Positions 1 to 5,601 of a DNA stretch of 7,334 nt are shown one piece after another. The notes below the pieces were generated by a model. That model was not told the origin of the DNA and did no database searches. It saw only the letters and a list, made by a program, of their open reading frames with translations. Position numbers and translations under genes: made by a program. The number at the start of each line of letters is the position of its first letter. Position 1 is the stretch's first letter. This DNA comes from Actinomycetota bacterium (GTDB lineage: Bacteria > Actinomycetota > Acidimicrobiia > Acidimicrobiales > Poriferisodalaceae), in assembly GCA_013151655.1 (NCBI GenBank), contig JAADHX010000294.1, forward strand, positions 1 to 7,334, given 5' to 3'.

Positions 1-790
1 AACAGAACATGCCACCTCCCGTTGGAAAGCGTTCACCAAGAACCGCTTTTACGCCTTCACCGGGATGCAATCGAAGGTCGCCCAGAAGCTCACCCGCATC
101 ATCACCGTGTCTTCCAACTCCTTCGAAGACATCGTCAGCGGCCATGGCGTCGACCCCAAACGCCTTCATATTGTTCATGTAGGCGTCGACCCCAAACAGT
201 TCGTTCCGATCCCCGAGATCGAGCCGGTTCCAGGCCGGATCATGACCACGGCGTCGGCCGACATCGCGATGAAGGGTCTCACCTACCTGTTGGAAGCCTT
301 GGCCAAACTCCGCACCGAAATCCCAGAAGCGCACCTTGTCGTGATTGGCCGCCCCAAGTACGACAGCAGAGCCACCCAGACCATCAAGGATCTCGGTCTT
401 GCCGATGTTGTTGAGTTTGTCTCGGGTGTGTCAGATCGCCGCATCGTCGAGCTGTACAACGAGGCCCAGGTAGCAGTGGTTCCCTCGCTGTACGAAGGGT
501 TCTCGCTTCCAGCCATCGAAGCCATGTCGGCAGGTGTGCCACTGGTTGCCTCAACGGGTGGAGCGCTCCCAGAAGTCGTCGGCATCGACGGTGAAACTGC
601 GATTCACGTCACCCCAGGCGACGCTTCAGACCTCGTCGACAAGGTCGGCCACGTGCTCAGGCACCCCGAACTTCGGGAGACGCTTGGCGCAGCCGGCCGC
701 CGACGCGTCATCGAAAACTTCTCGTGGCGTATCACAGCTGTTCGCACCGTTGAGCAGTACCGACTTCTACTCGAAGAACGCGGATGTTAA
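1..790 (+). CDS. GT4-family glycosyltransferase, C-terminal part (5' end outside window)
   Basis: The reading frame is open from base 2 to the TAA at 788-790, giving about 262 residues, so the gene enters from the left; the ATG at 65 lies inside the protein and is not the real start. What is visible is the end of the N-terminal Rossmann domain (a VSSNSFEDI segment, then RLHIVHVGVDP, the usual inter-domain stretch of GT-B enzymes) and the whole C-terminal donor-binding domain. That domain carries the retaining-GT4 E-x7-E signature, EGFSLPAIE, with the glutamates at 494-496 and 518-520, followed by a GGALPEVVG loop. Family knowledge: such enzymes transfer a sugar from a nucleotide-sugar (or similar donor) to an acceptor at the cytoplasmic face of the membrane. 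Donor and acceptor cannot be read from sequence. Its stop overlaps the start of the methyltransferase gene by 7 nt, implying one transcript and a shared pathway. Confidence 0.93.
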   Translation, partial: TEHATSRWKAFTKNRFYAFTGMQSKVAQKLTRIITVSSNSFEDIVSGHGVDPKRLHIVHVGVDPKQFVPIPEIEPVPGRIMTTASADIAMKGLTYLLEALAKLRTEIPEAHLVVIGRPKYDSRATQTIKDLGLADVVEFVSGVSDRRIVELYNEAQVAVVPSLYEGFSLPAIEAMSAGVPLVASTGGALPEVVGIDGETAIHVTPGDASDLVDKVGHVLRHPELRETLGAAGRRRVIENFSWRITAVRTVEQYRLLLEERGC

Positions 791-1554
791 CCGTCGACTT
801 CGAGCGCCTCGATCTCAAAGGTGGCCACCGAGTCCTCGACATGGGCGCCGGCGCAGGTCGACATGCCTATGAAGCGCTACGCCGTGGGGCCACCATCGTG
901 GCGTTCGACTACAGCCTCCCCGAACTCAAACAGTGCATGGCGACCTACTACGCCATGGACGAAGCCGGCGAACTCCAGAAAAGTTCCAACGGCCAGGGCG
1001 GCACCGGAACAACCACTCGCGGCGACGCCCTCAAGCTGCCTTTTCCCGACGACTCCTTCGATCGCATCATTGCTTCGGAAGTCATGGAACACATACCAGA
1101 CGACAGCACCGCCGCTACGGAACTGTTCCGAGTTCTAAAGCCTGGAGGAACCATCGCAGTAACGGTTCCGGCTTGGTTCCCCGAACAGGTTTGTTGGAAA
1201 CTAAGCGACGCCTATCACGCCCCGATAGCGGTAGGCGGACACGTACGCATCTACCGCGAACGAGAGATGCGCAACCTTCTGTCCAGCAAGGGTTTCGAGA
1301 CCAAGGGCACACACCAGGCGCACGCCCTGCACTCACCGTACTGGTGGCTCAAGTGCGCAGTGGGCCCGACCAACAACGACAACCCGTTGGTCAAGCAGTA
1401 CCTCCGATTCCTCACCTGGGATATCGTCAAGGCACCGAAACTCACGCGCCTAGCCGACAAGATGCTGAACCCTCTTATTGGCAAGAGTGTGGTTCATTAC
1501 GCGGTCAAACCCGCCCGTCGCCCCAGCACTAGCGAGGTAGCCGATGCAGCCTGA
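784..1554 (+). CDS. Class I SAM-dependent methyltransferase (Methyltransf_11 type)
   Basis: A 256-residue protein with a full class I methyltransferase core. Motif I is VLDMGAGAG (residues 17-25); acidic D42 in VAFDYS would hold the SAM ribose; GDALKLPFPDDSFD (80-93) is motif II; SEVMEHIPDD (98-107) and the VLKPGG loop complete the fold. The second half, with GGHVRIY and HSPYWWLKC, is outside the generic core and probably forms the acceptor site; it is rich in aromatic and basic residues. The ATG at 784 is chosen because motif I follows after only 16 residues, normal for these proteins, and because it overlaps the glycosyltransferase stop by 7 nt (translational coupling; no strong ribosome-binding site is visible). 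The gene is followed by an 11-nt overlap with the toroid gene. From context it likely methylates a sugar, lipid or other intermediate of the same envelope pathway; the substrate is unknown. Confidence 0.9.
   Translation: MLTVDFERLDLKGGHRVLDMGAGAGRHAYEALRRGATIVAFDYSLPELKQCMATYYAMDEAGELQKSSNGQGGTGTTTRGDALKLPFPDDSFDRIIASEVMEHIPDDSTAATELFRVLKPGGTIAVTVPAWFPEQVCWKLSDAYHAPIAVGGHVRIYREREMRNLLSSKGFETKGTHQAHALHSPYWWLKCAVGPTNNDNPLVKQYLRFLTWDIVKAPKLTRLADKMLNPLIGKSVVHYAVKPARRPSTSEVADAA
1534..1537 (+). promoter_or_regulatory. Shine-Dalgarno GAGG for the toroid gene
   Basis: GAGG lies six bases before the ATG at 1544, inside the last codons of the upstream methyltransferase. It supports this start and re-initiation by ribosomes finishing the upstream gene. 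Confidence 0.6.
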
Positions 1555-2572
1555 GTCATCGAGTCTGATTACCGCCACCGACCTCGCCGCCACAGCCGAA
1601 ACTATCGCCGCCGAACAACTGCCGAACGGCATGATTCTCTGGTTCAAGGGCGGTCACGCCGATCCGTGGAACCACACCGAGGCGGCCATGGCGCTCACCG
1701 TCGCCGGCCTAACCAAACAAGCTGAGGCCGCCTACCAATGGCTAGCCGACTCCCAAGATGGCGAAGGCTGGTGGCACCACTACTACGTGGCCGACGGCAT
1801 CAAGGATCACAAGATCGATACCAATGTCTGTGCCTACATCGCCACCGGCGCGTGGCACCACTGGCTAATCACCCAAGACCGTGGGTTCCTCGAAACCATG
1901 TGGCCCGTGGTGCAGAGAGCAATCGACTTCGTTCTCACGATGCAGAAGGCAACGGGAGAAGTTATCTGGGCTCGCCACGCCGACGGGACCCCATGGTCCT
2001 ATGCACTACTGACCGGTTCGTCTTCGATCTACCACTCGCTTCGCTGCGCTATCCGGATCGCTGAGACCGTCGGCCACGAACGCCCCGTGTGGGAGTTCGC
2101 AGCCGTTCAGCTCGGTCACGCCATAACCGCCACACCCAACGCCTTCGAACCCAAAGATCGGTGGGCCATGGATTGGTACTACCCAGTGCTAGCCGGGGCC
2201 GTAACGGGCGCAAAGGCGGTAGATCGGTTGGCCGCAGGACGAGACACGTTCGTCATGCCCGGTCTTGGCGTGCGCTGCGTTTCGGACCAACCGTGGGTCA
2301 CCGCAGCCGAAACTTGTGAGTGCGCCATGGCCTACCTCAACGTCGGCAACACCGTCGAAGCGGTCAGACTCTTTGAGTCGATCCTCGACTTCCGCGACGA
2401 CGAAGGCGCGTACTACACCGGCACCGTCTACCCAGACCTCATCAACTTCCCCGACGAGGAACGGTCGACATACACGAGCGCAGCCGTGATCCTCGCAGCC
2501 GACGCCATCGACGGTAAAGGTGCAGCGGCCGGACTATTCGTCGGCGAGGGTTTGCCAGACCTGACTAGCTGA
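1544..2572 (+). CDS. Alpha/alpha-toroid protein, 'prenyltransferase/squalene-cyclase-like', function unknown
   Basis: A soluble protein of 342 residues with no signal peptide or membrane segment. It is built from repeated helical hairpins with Trp/Tyr/His-rich turns typical of an (alpha/alpha)6 toroid: WNHTEAAMALTVAG (42-55), WLADSQDGEGWW (66-77, a QW-like repeat), DTNVCAYIATGAWHHWL (92-108), TGSSSIYHSLRCAIRIA (157-173), DRWAMDWYYPVLAGAVTG (205-222), PWVTAAETCECAMAYL (250-265) and STYTSAAVILAADAI (308-322). This layout is shared by terpene cyclases, protein prenyltransferases and several glycoside hydrolases or epimerases. I see neither the DxDD acid motif of squalene-hopene cyclases nor a clear zinc-ligand set of protein prenyltransferases, so the common database name should be read as a fold label only. 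Conserved-looking acids in the bore (D92, D210, E256) would fit a carbohydrate-active role. The ATG has a GAGG site six bases upstream and overlaps the methyltransferase end by 11 nt. Its stop overlaps the convergent gene. Confidence 0.85.
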   Translation: MQPESSSLITATDLAATAETIAAEQLPNGMILWFKGGHADPWNHTEAAMALTVAGLTKQAEAAYQWLADSQDGEGWWHHYYVADGIKDHKIDTNVCAYIATGAWHHWLITQDRGFLETMWPVVQRAIDFVLTMQKATGEVIWARHADGTPWSYALLTGSSSIYHSLRCAIRIAETVGHERPVWEFAAVQLGHAITATPNAFEPKDRWAMDWYYPVLAGAVTGAKAVDRLAAGRDTFVMPGLGVRCVSDQPWVTAAETCECAMAYLNVGNTVEAVRLFESILDFRDDEGAYYTGTVYPDLINFPDEERSTYTSAAVILAADAIDGKGAAAGLFVGEGLPDLTS

Positions 2573-3197
2573 TCCTTCGCAGTATCCGCAGCGACCCCAC
2601 AACTCGCACAAGCTCGAACTCGCCACTGGCGATAGCGCGTTCGTAGATCTCAAACGGAGGTCGGCCGCCATCGGCGGGGTCAGGAAACACATCGTGGATC
2701 GCGAGCAGTGCACCCATCGCCACCTTGGGAGCCCAGAGATCGTAATCGGCGTGCGCAGGTATCGGCCCATGACCGCCATCGATGAACACCATCGAGGCCA
2801 TCGTGGTCCAAGTGCGGCCGACAACAGCTGAATCGCCGACGATGCCAATCACAACATCAGCGAGACCACATTGGTCGACGAGGCGCCTGAACACTGGCAA
2901 CGAATCCATTCGGCCATTGGCATCGACCAACTCGTCGTCGTGGTGCTCCCATCCGATCTGCATTTCTTCTGAGCCGCGGTGATGATCAACGGTGTAAACC
3001 ACCGACCCTGAAACCCTCGCGCCGGCACCGAGGTAAACCGCCGACTTACCGCAATAGGTGCCTATCTCGATAATGGGCCCGTCGCCAACGGCAACGGCAG
3101 AGGCGGCCTCGTACAGCGCGACTCCTTCATCGTCTGGCATAAAACCACGGGCCGCTTTAGCCGCATCAGCCAACTCAGCGGGCATCTCCTCAGTCAT
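2565..3197 (-). CDS. Class I SAM-dependent methyltransferase, Methyltransf_24 / TylF-like
   Basis: A protein of 210 residues. IIEIGTYCGKSAVYL (42-56) is the SAM-binding motif I in the form typical of Methyltransf_24 (E-I-G-x-x-x-G-x-S); D71 in VYTVDHH would bind the SAM ribose; VFIDGGH (137-143) and AIHDVF (166-171) match the D/H-containing strand ends that in metal-dependent sugar and O-methyltransferases of this group carry the metal ligands. It therefore probably O-methylates a hydroxyl on a small molecule or glycan; the acceptor is unknown. The open frame runs on to 3293, but that part overlaps the GtrA-like gene and is not methyltransferase-like, so I start at the ATG at 3197, 13 nt after the GtrA-like stop. 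The ATG at 3185 is an alternative; no clear ribosome-binding site decides between them. It shares a transcript with the membrane protein gene and ends tail to tail with the toroid gene. Confidence 0.85.
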   Translation of the reverse strand: MTEEMPAELADAAKAARGFMPDDEGVALYEAASAVAVGDGPIIEIGTYCGKSAVYLGAGARVSGSVVYTVDHHRGSEEMQIGWEHHDDELVDANGRMDSLPVFRRLVDQCGLADVVIGIVGDSAVVGRTWTTMASMVFIDGGHGPIPAHADYDLWAPKVAMGALLAIHDVFPDPADGGRPPFEIYERAIASGEFELVRVVGSLRILRRIS

Positions 3198-3210
3198 AAA
3201 GGTCGGCCCA

Positions 3211-3669
3211 CTAGGCAGACGCTGACTCGGTTTGCGCAGCATCGGTGTCGGTGTCGCGAAAGAGGACTCGTTCGAGCAGCACAAACTTGCCAATCCAAAG
3301 GACTCCCCAGCCCGAAAGGTTGGCGAGGCTCACGGCCAGGGTTGTGCCCCATACATCGTCGGCCACAGCCACGAGAGCCGTTGAAACCAGCAGTCCGGCA
3401 AGCGTGTAACCCCAGAACGGCACCATTTCTTTACCAAACGAATGGTCGCCGCGTTTCTTCCAAACCCATCGGCGGTTGAGCATGAACACTGGTATCGATG
3501 ATGCTGCTGTGGCCACCACGTTGGCCTCAACACCGCTCCAGTCGAGACCGCCTTTTAGTATCAGCAGCAAGATCTGAGTGAGCAACACCCCAATTACCGA
3601 AACTCCGGCAAACCGGGCGAGGCGGGCTCGCACGCGCCAAAGACGCAGGGGAAGATCTTGCAGAGACAC
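3211..3669 (-). CDS. GtrA-family small membrane protein
   Basis: A 152-residue protein with four predicted hydrophobic segments at about 20-38, 48-64, 84-103 and 110-127. Family marks are the RFAGVSVIGVLLTQ start of helix 1 (19-32), the FMLNRRWVW motif at the end of helix 2 (62-70) and the GKFVLLERVLF ending (127-137); the last 15 residues are a polar tail. GtrA-like proteins act in the plasma membrane next to polyprenyl-phosphate sugar pathways, where they are thought to help move or use lipid-linked sugars for O-antigen, arabinogalactan or teichoic acid modification. Here it fits with the glycosyltransferase and methyltransferases. The start is GTG at 3669: there is no ribosome-binding site, but a TAGACT -10 box ends 8 nt upstream, suggesting a leaderless mRNA. 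It heads a two-gene unit with the downstream methyltransferase. Confidence 0.88.
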   Translation of the reverse strand: MSLQDLPLRLWRVRARLARFAGVSVIGVLLTQILLLILKGGLDWSGVEANVVATAASSIPVFMLNRRWVWKKRGDHSFGKEMVPFWGYTLAGLLVSTALVAVADDVWGTTLAVSLANLSGWGVLWIGKFVLLERVLFRDTDTDAAQTESASA

Positions 3670-3677
3670 GGGGCATC

Positions 3678-3683
3678 AGTCTA
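3678..3683 (-). promoter_or_regulatory. -10 box TAGACT, leaderless promoter of the GtrA-like gene
   Basis: Read on the minus strand, TAGACT fits the actinobacterial TANNNT form and is separated from the GTG start by eight bases (GATGCCCC). Transcription would begin at or next to the start codon. No convincing -35 hexamer is seen. Confidence 0.45.
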
Positions 3684-3696
3684 CGGCTCCATCGCG

Positions 3697-3709
3697 GCCT
3701 CGCCGAGGC
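3697..3709. repeat. Perfect inverted repeat GCCTCG-C-CGAGGC
   Basis: Six-base arms with one central base, in the intergenic gap 14 bp upstream of the GtrA-like -10 box, about where a -35 element would sit. It could be an operator; it has no T-run and the loop is too tight for a normal terminator. Confidence 0.4.
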
Positions 3710-3763
3710 TCACCAGCACAACCGCAGGGTGAACACCTTGGTCGTGGCGCGCCGAGTCTGGCA

Positions 3764-3778
3764 CCTCGGTAGGCGAGG
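3764..3778. repeat. Inverted repeat CCTCG-GTAGG-CGAGG upstream of tesB
   Basis: Five-base arms with a five-base spacer, sharing its half-sites CCTCG/CGAGG with the dyad at 3697-3709. It ends 15 bp before the tesB -10 box, covering the -35 area, and runs into a palindrome AGGCGCCT at 3776-3783. A candidate operator for tesB; unproven. Confidence 0.35.
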
Positions 3779-3793
3779 CGCCTGGCAAGTCCA

Positions 3794-3799
3794 TACGAT
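3794..3799 (+). promoter_or_regulatory. -10 box TACGAT, leaderless promoter of tesB
   Basis: TACGAT fits TANNNT and stands six bases (GACGTT) before the GTG at 3806. With normal spacing the transcript would begin at the start codon itself. There is no Shine-Dalgarno sequence upstream. Confidence 0.5.
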
Positions 3800-3805
3800 G
3801 ACGTT

Positions 3806-4657
3806 GTGAACGCCCTCGACGAGCTCGTATACCTACTCGAACTTGAACCGATCGAAGTGAACATCTTTAGGGGTACGAGCCCAGATGAAAACCGCCAACG
3901 AGTCTTCGGTGGCCAAGTTGCTGGCCAAGCCCTGATGGCGGCGACCCGCACCGTCGACGACGCGCTGCCAGCACACAGCTTGCATTCGTACTTTCTGCGG
4001 GCCGGTGATCCTCGAGCCCCAATCTTGTACGAGGTTGACCGCATCCGGGACGGCCGGTCTTTTGCAACCAGACGAGTGGTCGCTATCCAACACGGTCGTG
4101 CCATCTTCAACATGCAGGCGTCGTTCCACAAACTCGAAGACGGCTTCGAACACCAGATAACAATGCCCGAAGTGCCTGCACCTGAGTCGCTGCCAGACTT
4201 CGCCACCAGGATGGCCCCATTCAAGGAGCAGATGGGCGAATGGTTCGACCGTCCTCGACCTATCGACAGTCGTTTCGTCGGTCTCCATCCGATAGAGCGA
4301 CGCCAGGCTAACGCCGTCACAAACCGCCTACAAGTCTGGTTCAAGGCCGATGGCGTCCTTGGCGACGACCCCGCCATTCATCAGTGTGTGGCCGCGTATG
4401 CGAGCGATCAGACCTTGCTCGACACCACGCTCGGCCCTCACGGCCTTGGGTGGGGCGAAGAAGTAATGATGGCCAGCCTCGACCACGCCATGTGGTTCCA
4501 CCGCTCGTTTCGCGCCGACGAGTGGCTACTGTTCGACCAACATCCGATGTCGACTTCTGGCGGGCGAGGCCTAGCCCGCGGTGAGATCTACAGCGCCGAC
4601 GGAATCCTCGTCGCCAGCGCGATGCAGGAAGGCCTGATCCGCCCCATCAAGAAGTGA
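3806..4657 (+). CDS. tesB: Acyl-CoA thioesterase II (TesB family)
   Basis: A 283-residue cytoplasmic protein with the double-hotdog layout of TesB. The N-terminal hotdog holds RVFGGQVAGQAL (32-43), LHSYFLRAGDP and GRSFATRRVVAIQ; the C-terminal hotdog holds AYASDQTLL, SLDHAMWFHRSFRADEWLL and VASAMQEGLIR. The three residues matching the E. coli TesB active-site set (Asp204, Thr228, Gln278) are D201, S224 and Q274 with nearly the same spacing; serine in the middle position is common in the family, so the enzyme should be active. Known role: hydrolysis of medium- and long-chain acyl-CoA to free fatty acid and CoA, adjusting acyl-CoA pools during fatty acid metabolism. The length is normal. The GTG start at 3806 puts the usual 'LxxLLELEPIExNIFRG' opening at the N terminus and matches the leaderless -10 box. 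Transcribed alone, divergent from the GtrA-like gene and convergent with glbO. Confidence 0.95.
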   Translation: MNALDELVYLLELEPIEVNIFRGTSPDENRQRVFGGQVAGQALMAATRTVDDALPAHSLHSYFLRAGDPRAPILYEVDRIRDGRSFATRRVVAIQHGRAIFNMQASFHKLEDGFEHQITMPEVPAPESLPDFATRMAPFKEQMGEWFDRPRPIDSRFVGLHPIERRQANAVTNRLQVWFKADGVLGDDPAIHQCVAAYASDQTLLDTTLGPHGLGWGEEVMMASLDHAMWFHRSFRADEWLLFDQHPMSTSGGRGLARGEIYSADGILVASAMQEGLIRPIKK

Positions 4658-4712
4658 CGGTGCACAAACCCCACCCAAAGCCCGAGACGGTCGACTGAGC
4701 CGCTGATCGCTC

Positions 4713-5081
4713 TTATTGGGTGTTGATCAGGTGGGTTGCAGCGTTGTCGAAGTAAGCGACCACTTGTTCTTCGACGTCAGCGTCGAGACCACCCGCCGCA
4801 ACAGCGGCGTTCATGTGGGACAACCAAGCGTTGCGCTCGGCGAGCCCGATAGCGAAGGGCGAATGCCTCATACGCAGCCTTGGGTGACCTCGTTGCTCGC
4901 TGTAGGTGCCTGGGCCACCCCAATACTGAACTAGGAACCCGACCATATGTGCACGCGACTCGGTGAGGTCCTCTGGGTAGAGGGGCCGTACGATTGGGTC
5001 TGACTCGATGCCGTCGTAGAAACGATCGATTAGGTCGACGAACCAATCTCGACCGCCGACGATCTCGTAGAGCGACGCCAC
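4713..5081 (-). CDS. glbO: Group II truncated haemoglobin (trHbO)
   Basis: A protein of 122 residues with the 2-on-2 globin layout. From memory of Mycobacterium tuberculosis GlbO, the long block QYWGGPGTYSEQRGHPRL followed by RMRHSPF is almost identical. H73 is the proximal haem ligand (His75 there); Y22 is B10 Tyr, Y35 is CD1 Tyr and W86 is G8 Trp, the full distal hydrogen-bonding set of group II globins. The family binds O2 very tightly and has been linked to oxygen handling, peroxide chemistry and NO detoxification; the exact role here is an inference. The GTG start at 5081 directly follows the TAG of the acetyltransferase gene with no gap. A GAGG site lies in the last codons of that gene, five bases before the GTG, so translation of the two is probably coupled. 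It ends 55 nt from the convergent tesB stop. Confidence 0.95.
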   Translation of the reverse strand: MASLYEIVGGRDWFVDLIDRFYDGIESDPIVRPLYPEDLTESRAHMVGFLVQYWGGPGTYSEQRGHPRLRMRHSPFAIGLAERNAWLSHMNAAVAAGGLDADVEEQVVAYFDNAATHLINTQ

Positions 5082-5525
5082 CTAAGCCTCGGGTGTGTAG
5101 CGATAGACATTGGTTTCGCGTTCGACGAATCCGAGGCGCTGGTACAACCGGTTGGCGGCCTCACGGCTTGGGCGCGACGTCAGATCAATCGTCTTGGCAC
5201 CAAGCCGGACAGCCAGATCGATCGCCGCCAAGTTCAACTTTGCTCCAACGCCCATGCCTCGAGCACTCGCGTCGACGACGACATCTTCGATCCAACCTCG
5301 AACCCCCGTAGGAATCGGAAACACGACGAGGGTCATGGTTCCTAAGATTCGGCCGTCTTGATCCCTGGCAGACAGCAAGTGACACGCATTGGAGTCGAGA
5401 ATGGCTTGAAGCCCAGCCTTACCAGGGGGCGGAGATGAGCGGCTGAGTTGTGGAATGAGACGATCGAACGCTTCGACCAGTTCGGTCGTTACCTCGGTCT
5501 CGACAATGATCTCAACGCCTGACAT
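5082..5525 (-). CDS. GNAT-family N-acetyltransferase
   Basis: A compact 147-residue GNAT protein. Motif A, the acetyl-CoA pyrophosphate loop, is ARGMGVGAKL (88-97; R/Q-x-x-G-x-G/A form), preceded by the strand WIEDVVVD (78-85); motif B is SREAANRLYQRLGF (120-133), the usual late GNAT helix and turn, followed by Y141 and Y143. It should transfer an acetyl group from acetyl-CoA to an amine; the substrate is not predictable. The frame is open up to a GTG at 5561, which would add 12 residues. I prefer the ATG at 5525 because a GAGG lies eight bases before it, the extra residues are not domain-like, and the -10 box at 5562-5567 would put transcription start near 5555, inside the longer form. It is the first gene of a unit with glbO; I know of no proven functional link between them. 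Confidence 0.85.
   Translation of the reverse strand: MSGVEIIVETEVTTELVEAFDRLIPQLSRSSPPPGKAGLQAILDSNACHLLSARDQDGRILGTMTLVVFPIPTGVRGWIEDVVVDASARGMGVGAKLNLAAIDLAVRLGAKTIDLTSRPSREAANRLYQRLGFVERETNVYRYTPEA
5087..5090 (-). promoter_or_regulatory. Shine-Dalgarno GAGG for glbO inside the end of the acetyltransferase gene
   Basis: On the minus strand GAGG (part of the Pro-Glu-Ala codons before the TAG) lies five bases before the GTG at 5081. It decides the glbO start and indicates stop-start coupling. Confidence 0.6.
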
Positions 5526-5533
5526 CGGGGCAG

Positions 5534-5537
5534 CCTC
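5534..5537 (-). promoter_or_regulatory. Shine-Dalgarno GAGG deciding the acetyltransferase start
   Basis: Minus-strand GAGG, eight bases before the ATG at 5525; the GTG candidate at 5561 has no such site. Confidence 0.5.
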
Positions 5538-5561
5538 AATAGTTCGATGGTTGACTCTCAC

Positions 5562-5567
5562 AGGTTA
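5562..5567 (-). promoter_or_regulatory. -10 box TAACCT, promoter of the acetyltransferase-glbO unit
   Basis: Minus-strand TAACCT fits TANNNT and would start transcription near 5555, leaving a leader of about 30 nt that contains the GAGG site. No clear -35 element. It stands 21 bp from, and back to back with, the PAC2 -10 box. Confidence 0.35.
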
Positions 5568-5588
5568 GGCGTCTCGCGATCACGCCGA

Positions 5589-5594
5589 TAACGT
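5589..5594 (+). promoter_or_regulatory. -10 box TAACGT, leaderless promoter of the PAC2 gene
   Basis: TAACGT stands seven bases before the ATG at 5602 with no ribosome-binding site between. It overlaps the in-frame GTG at 5593, which argues that this GTG is not the start. Confidence 0.5.
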
Positions 5595-5601
5595 GGGCTC
5601 A

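Noticed and set aside
3198..3293. N-terminal extension of the Methyltransf_24 gene up to 3293
   Set aside because: It lies in the coding region of the GtrA-like gene in another frame, its residues are not methyltransferase-like, and the ATG at 3197 gives a normal-length protein.
3746..3753. GGCGCGCC palindrome in the tesB upstream gap
   Set aside because: A short GC palindrome expected by chance in GC-rich DNA; no link to the other dyads.
3676..4377. Long minus-strand open frame (233 codons) opposite tesB
   Set aside because: Arg/Ser-rich translation without motifs, fully antisense to a clear TesB gene; a shadow of GC-rich coding sequence.
4703..4730. CTGATC...GATCAG inverted repeat between tesB and glbO as a bidirectional terminator
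   Set aside because: The stem is six bp with a 16-base loop, moderate GC and no T-run on either side, and part of it codes the glbO C terminus. Too weak to call a terminator.
5526..5561. GTG at 5561 as the acetyltransferase start
   Set aside because: No ribosome-binding site, not at leaderless distance from the -10 box, and it adds 12 residues outside the GNAT fold. Still possible, but less supported than the ATG at 5525.
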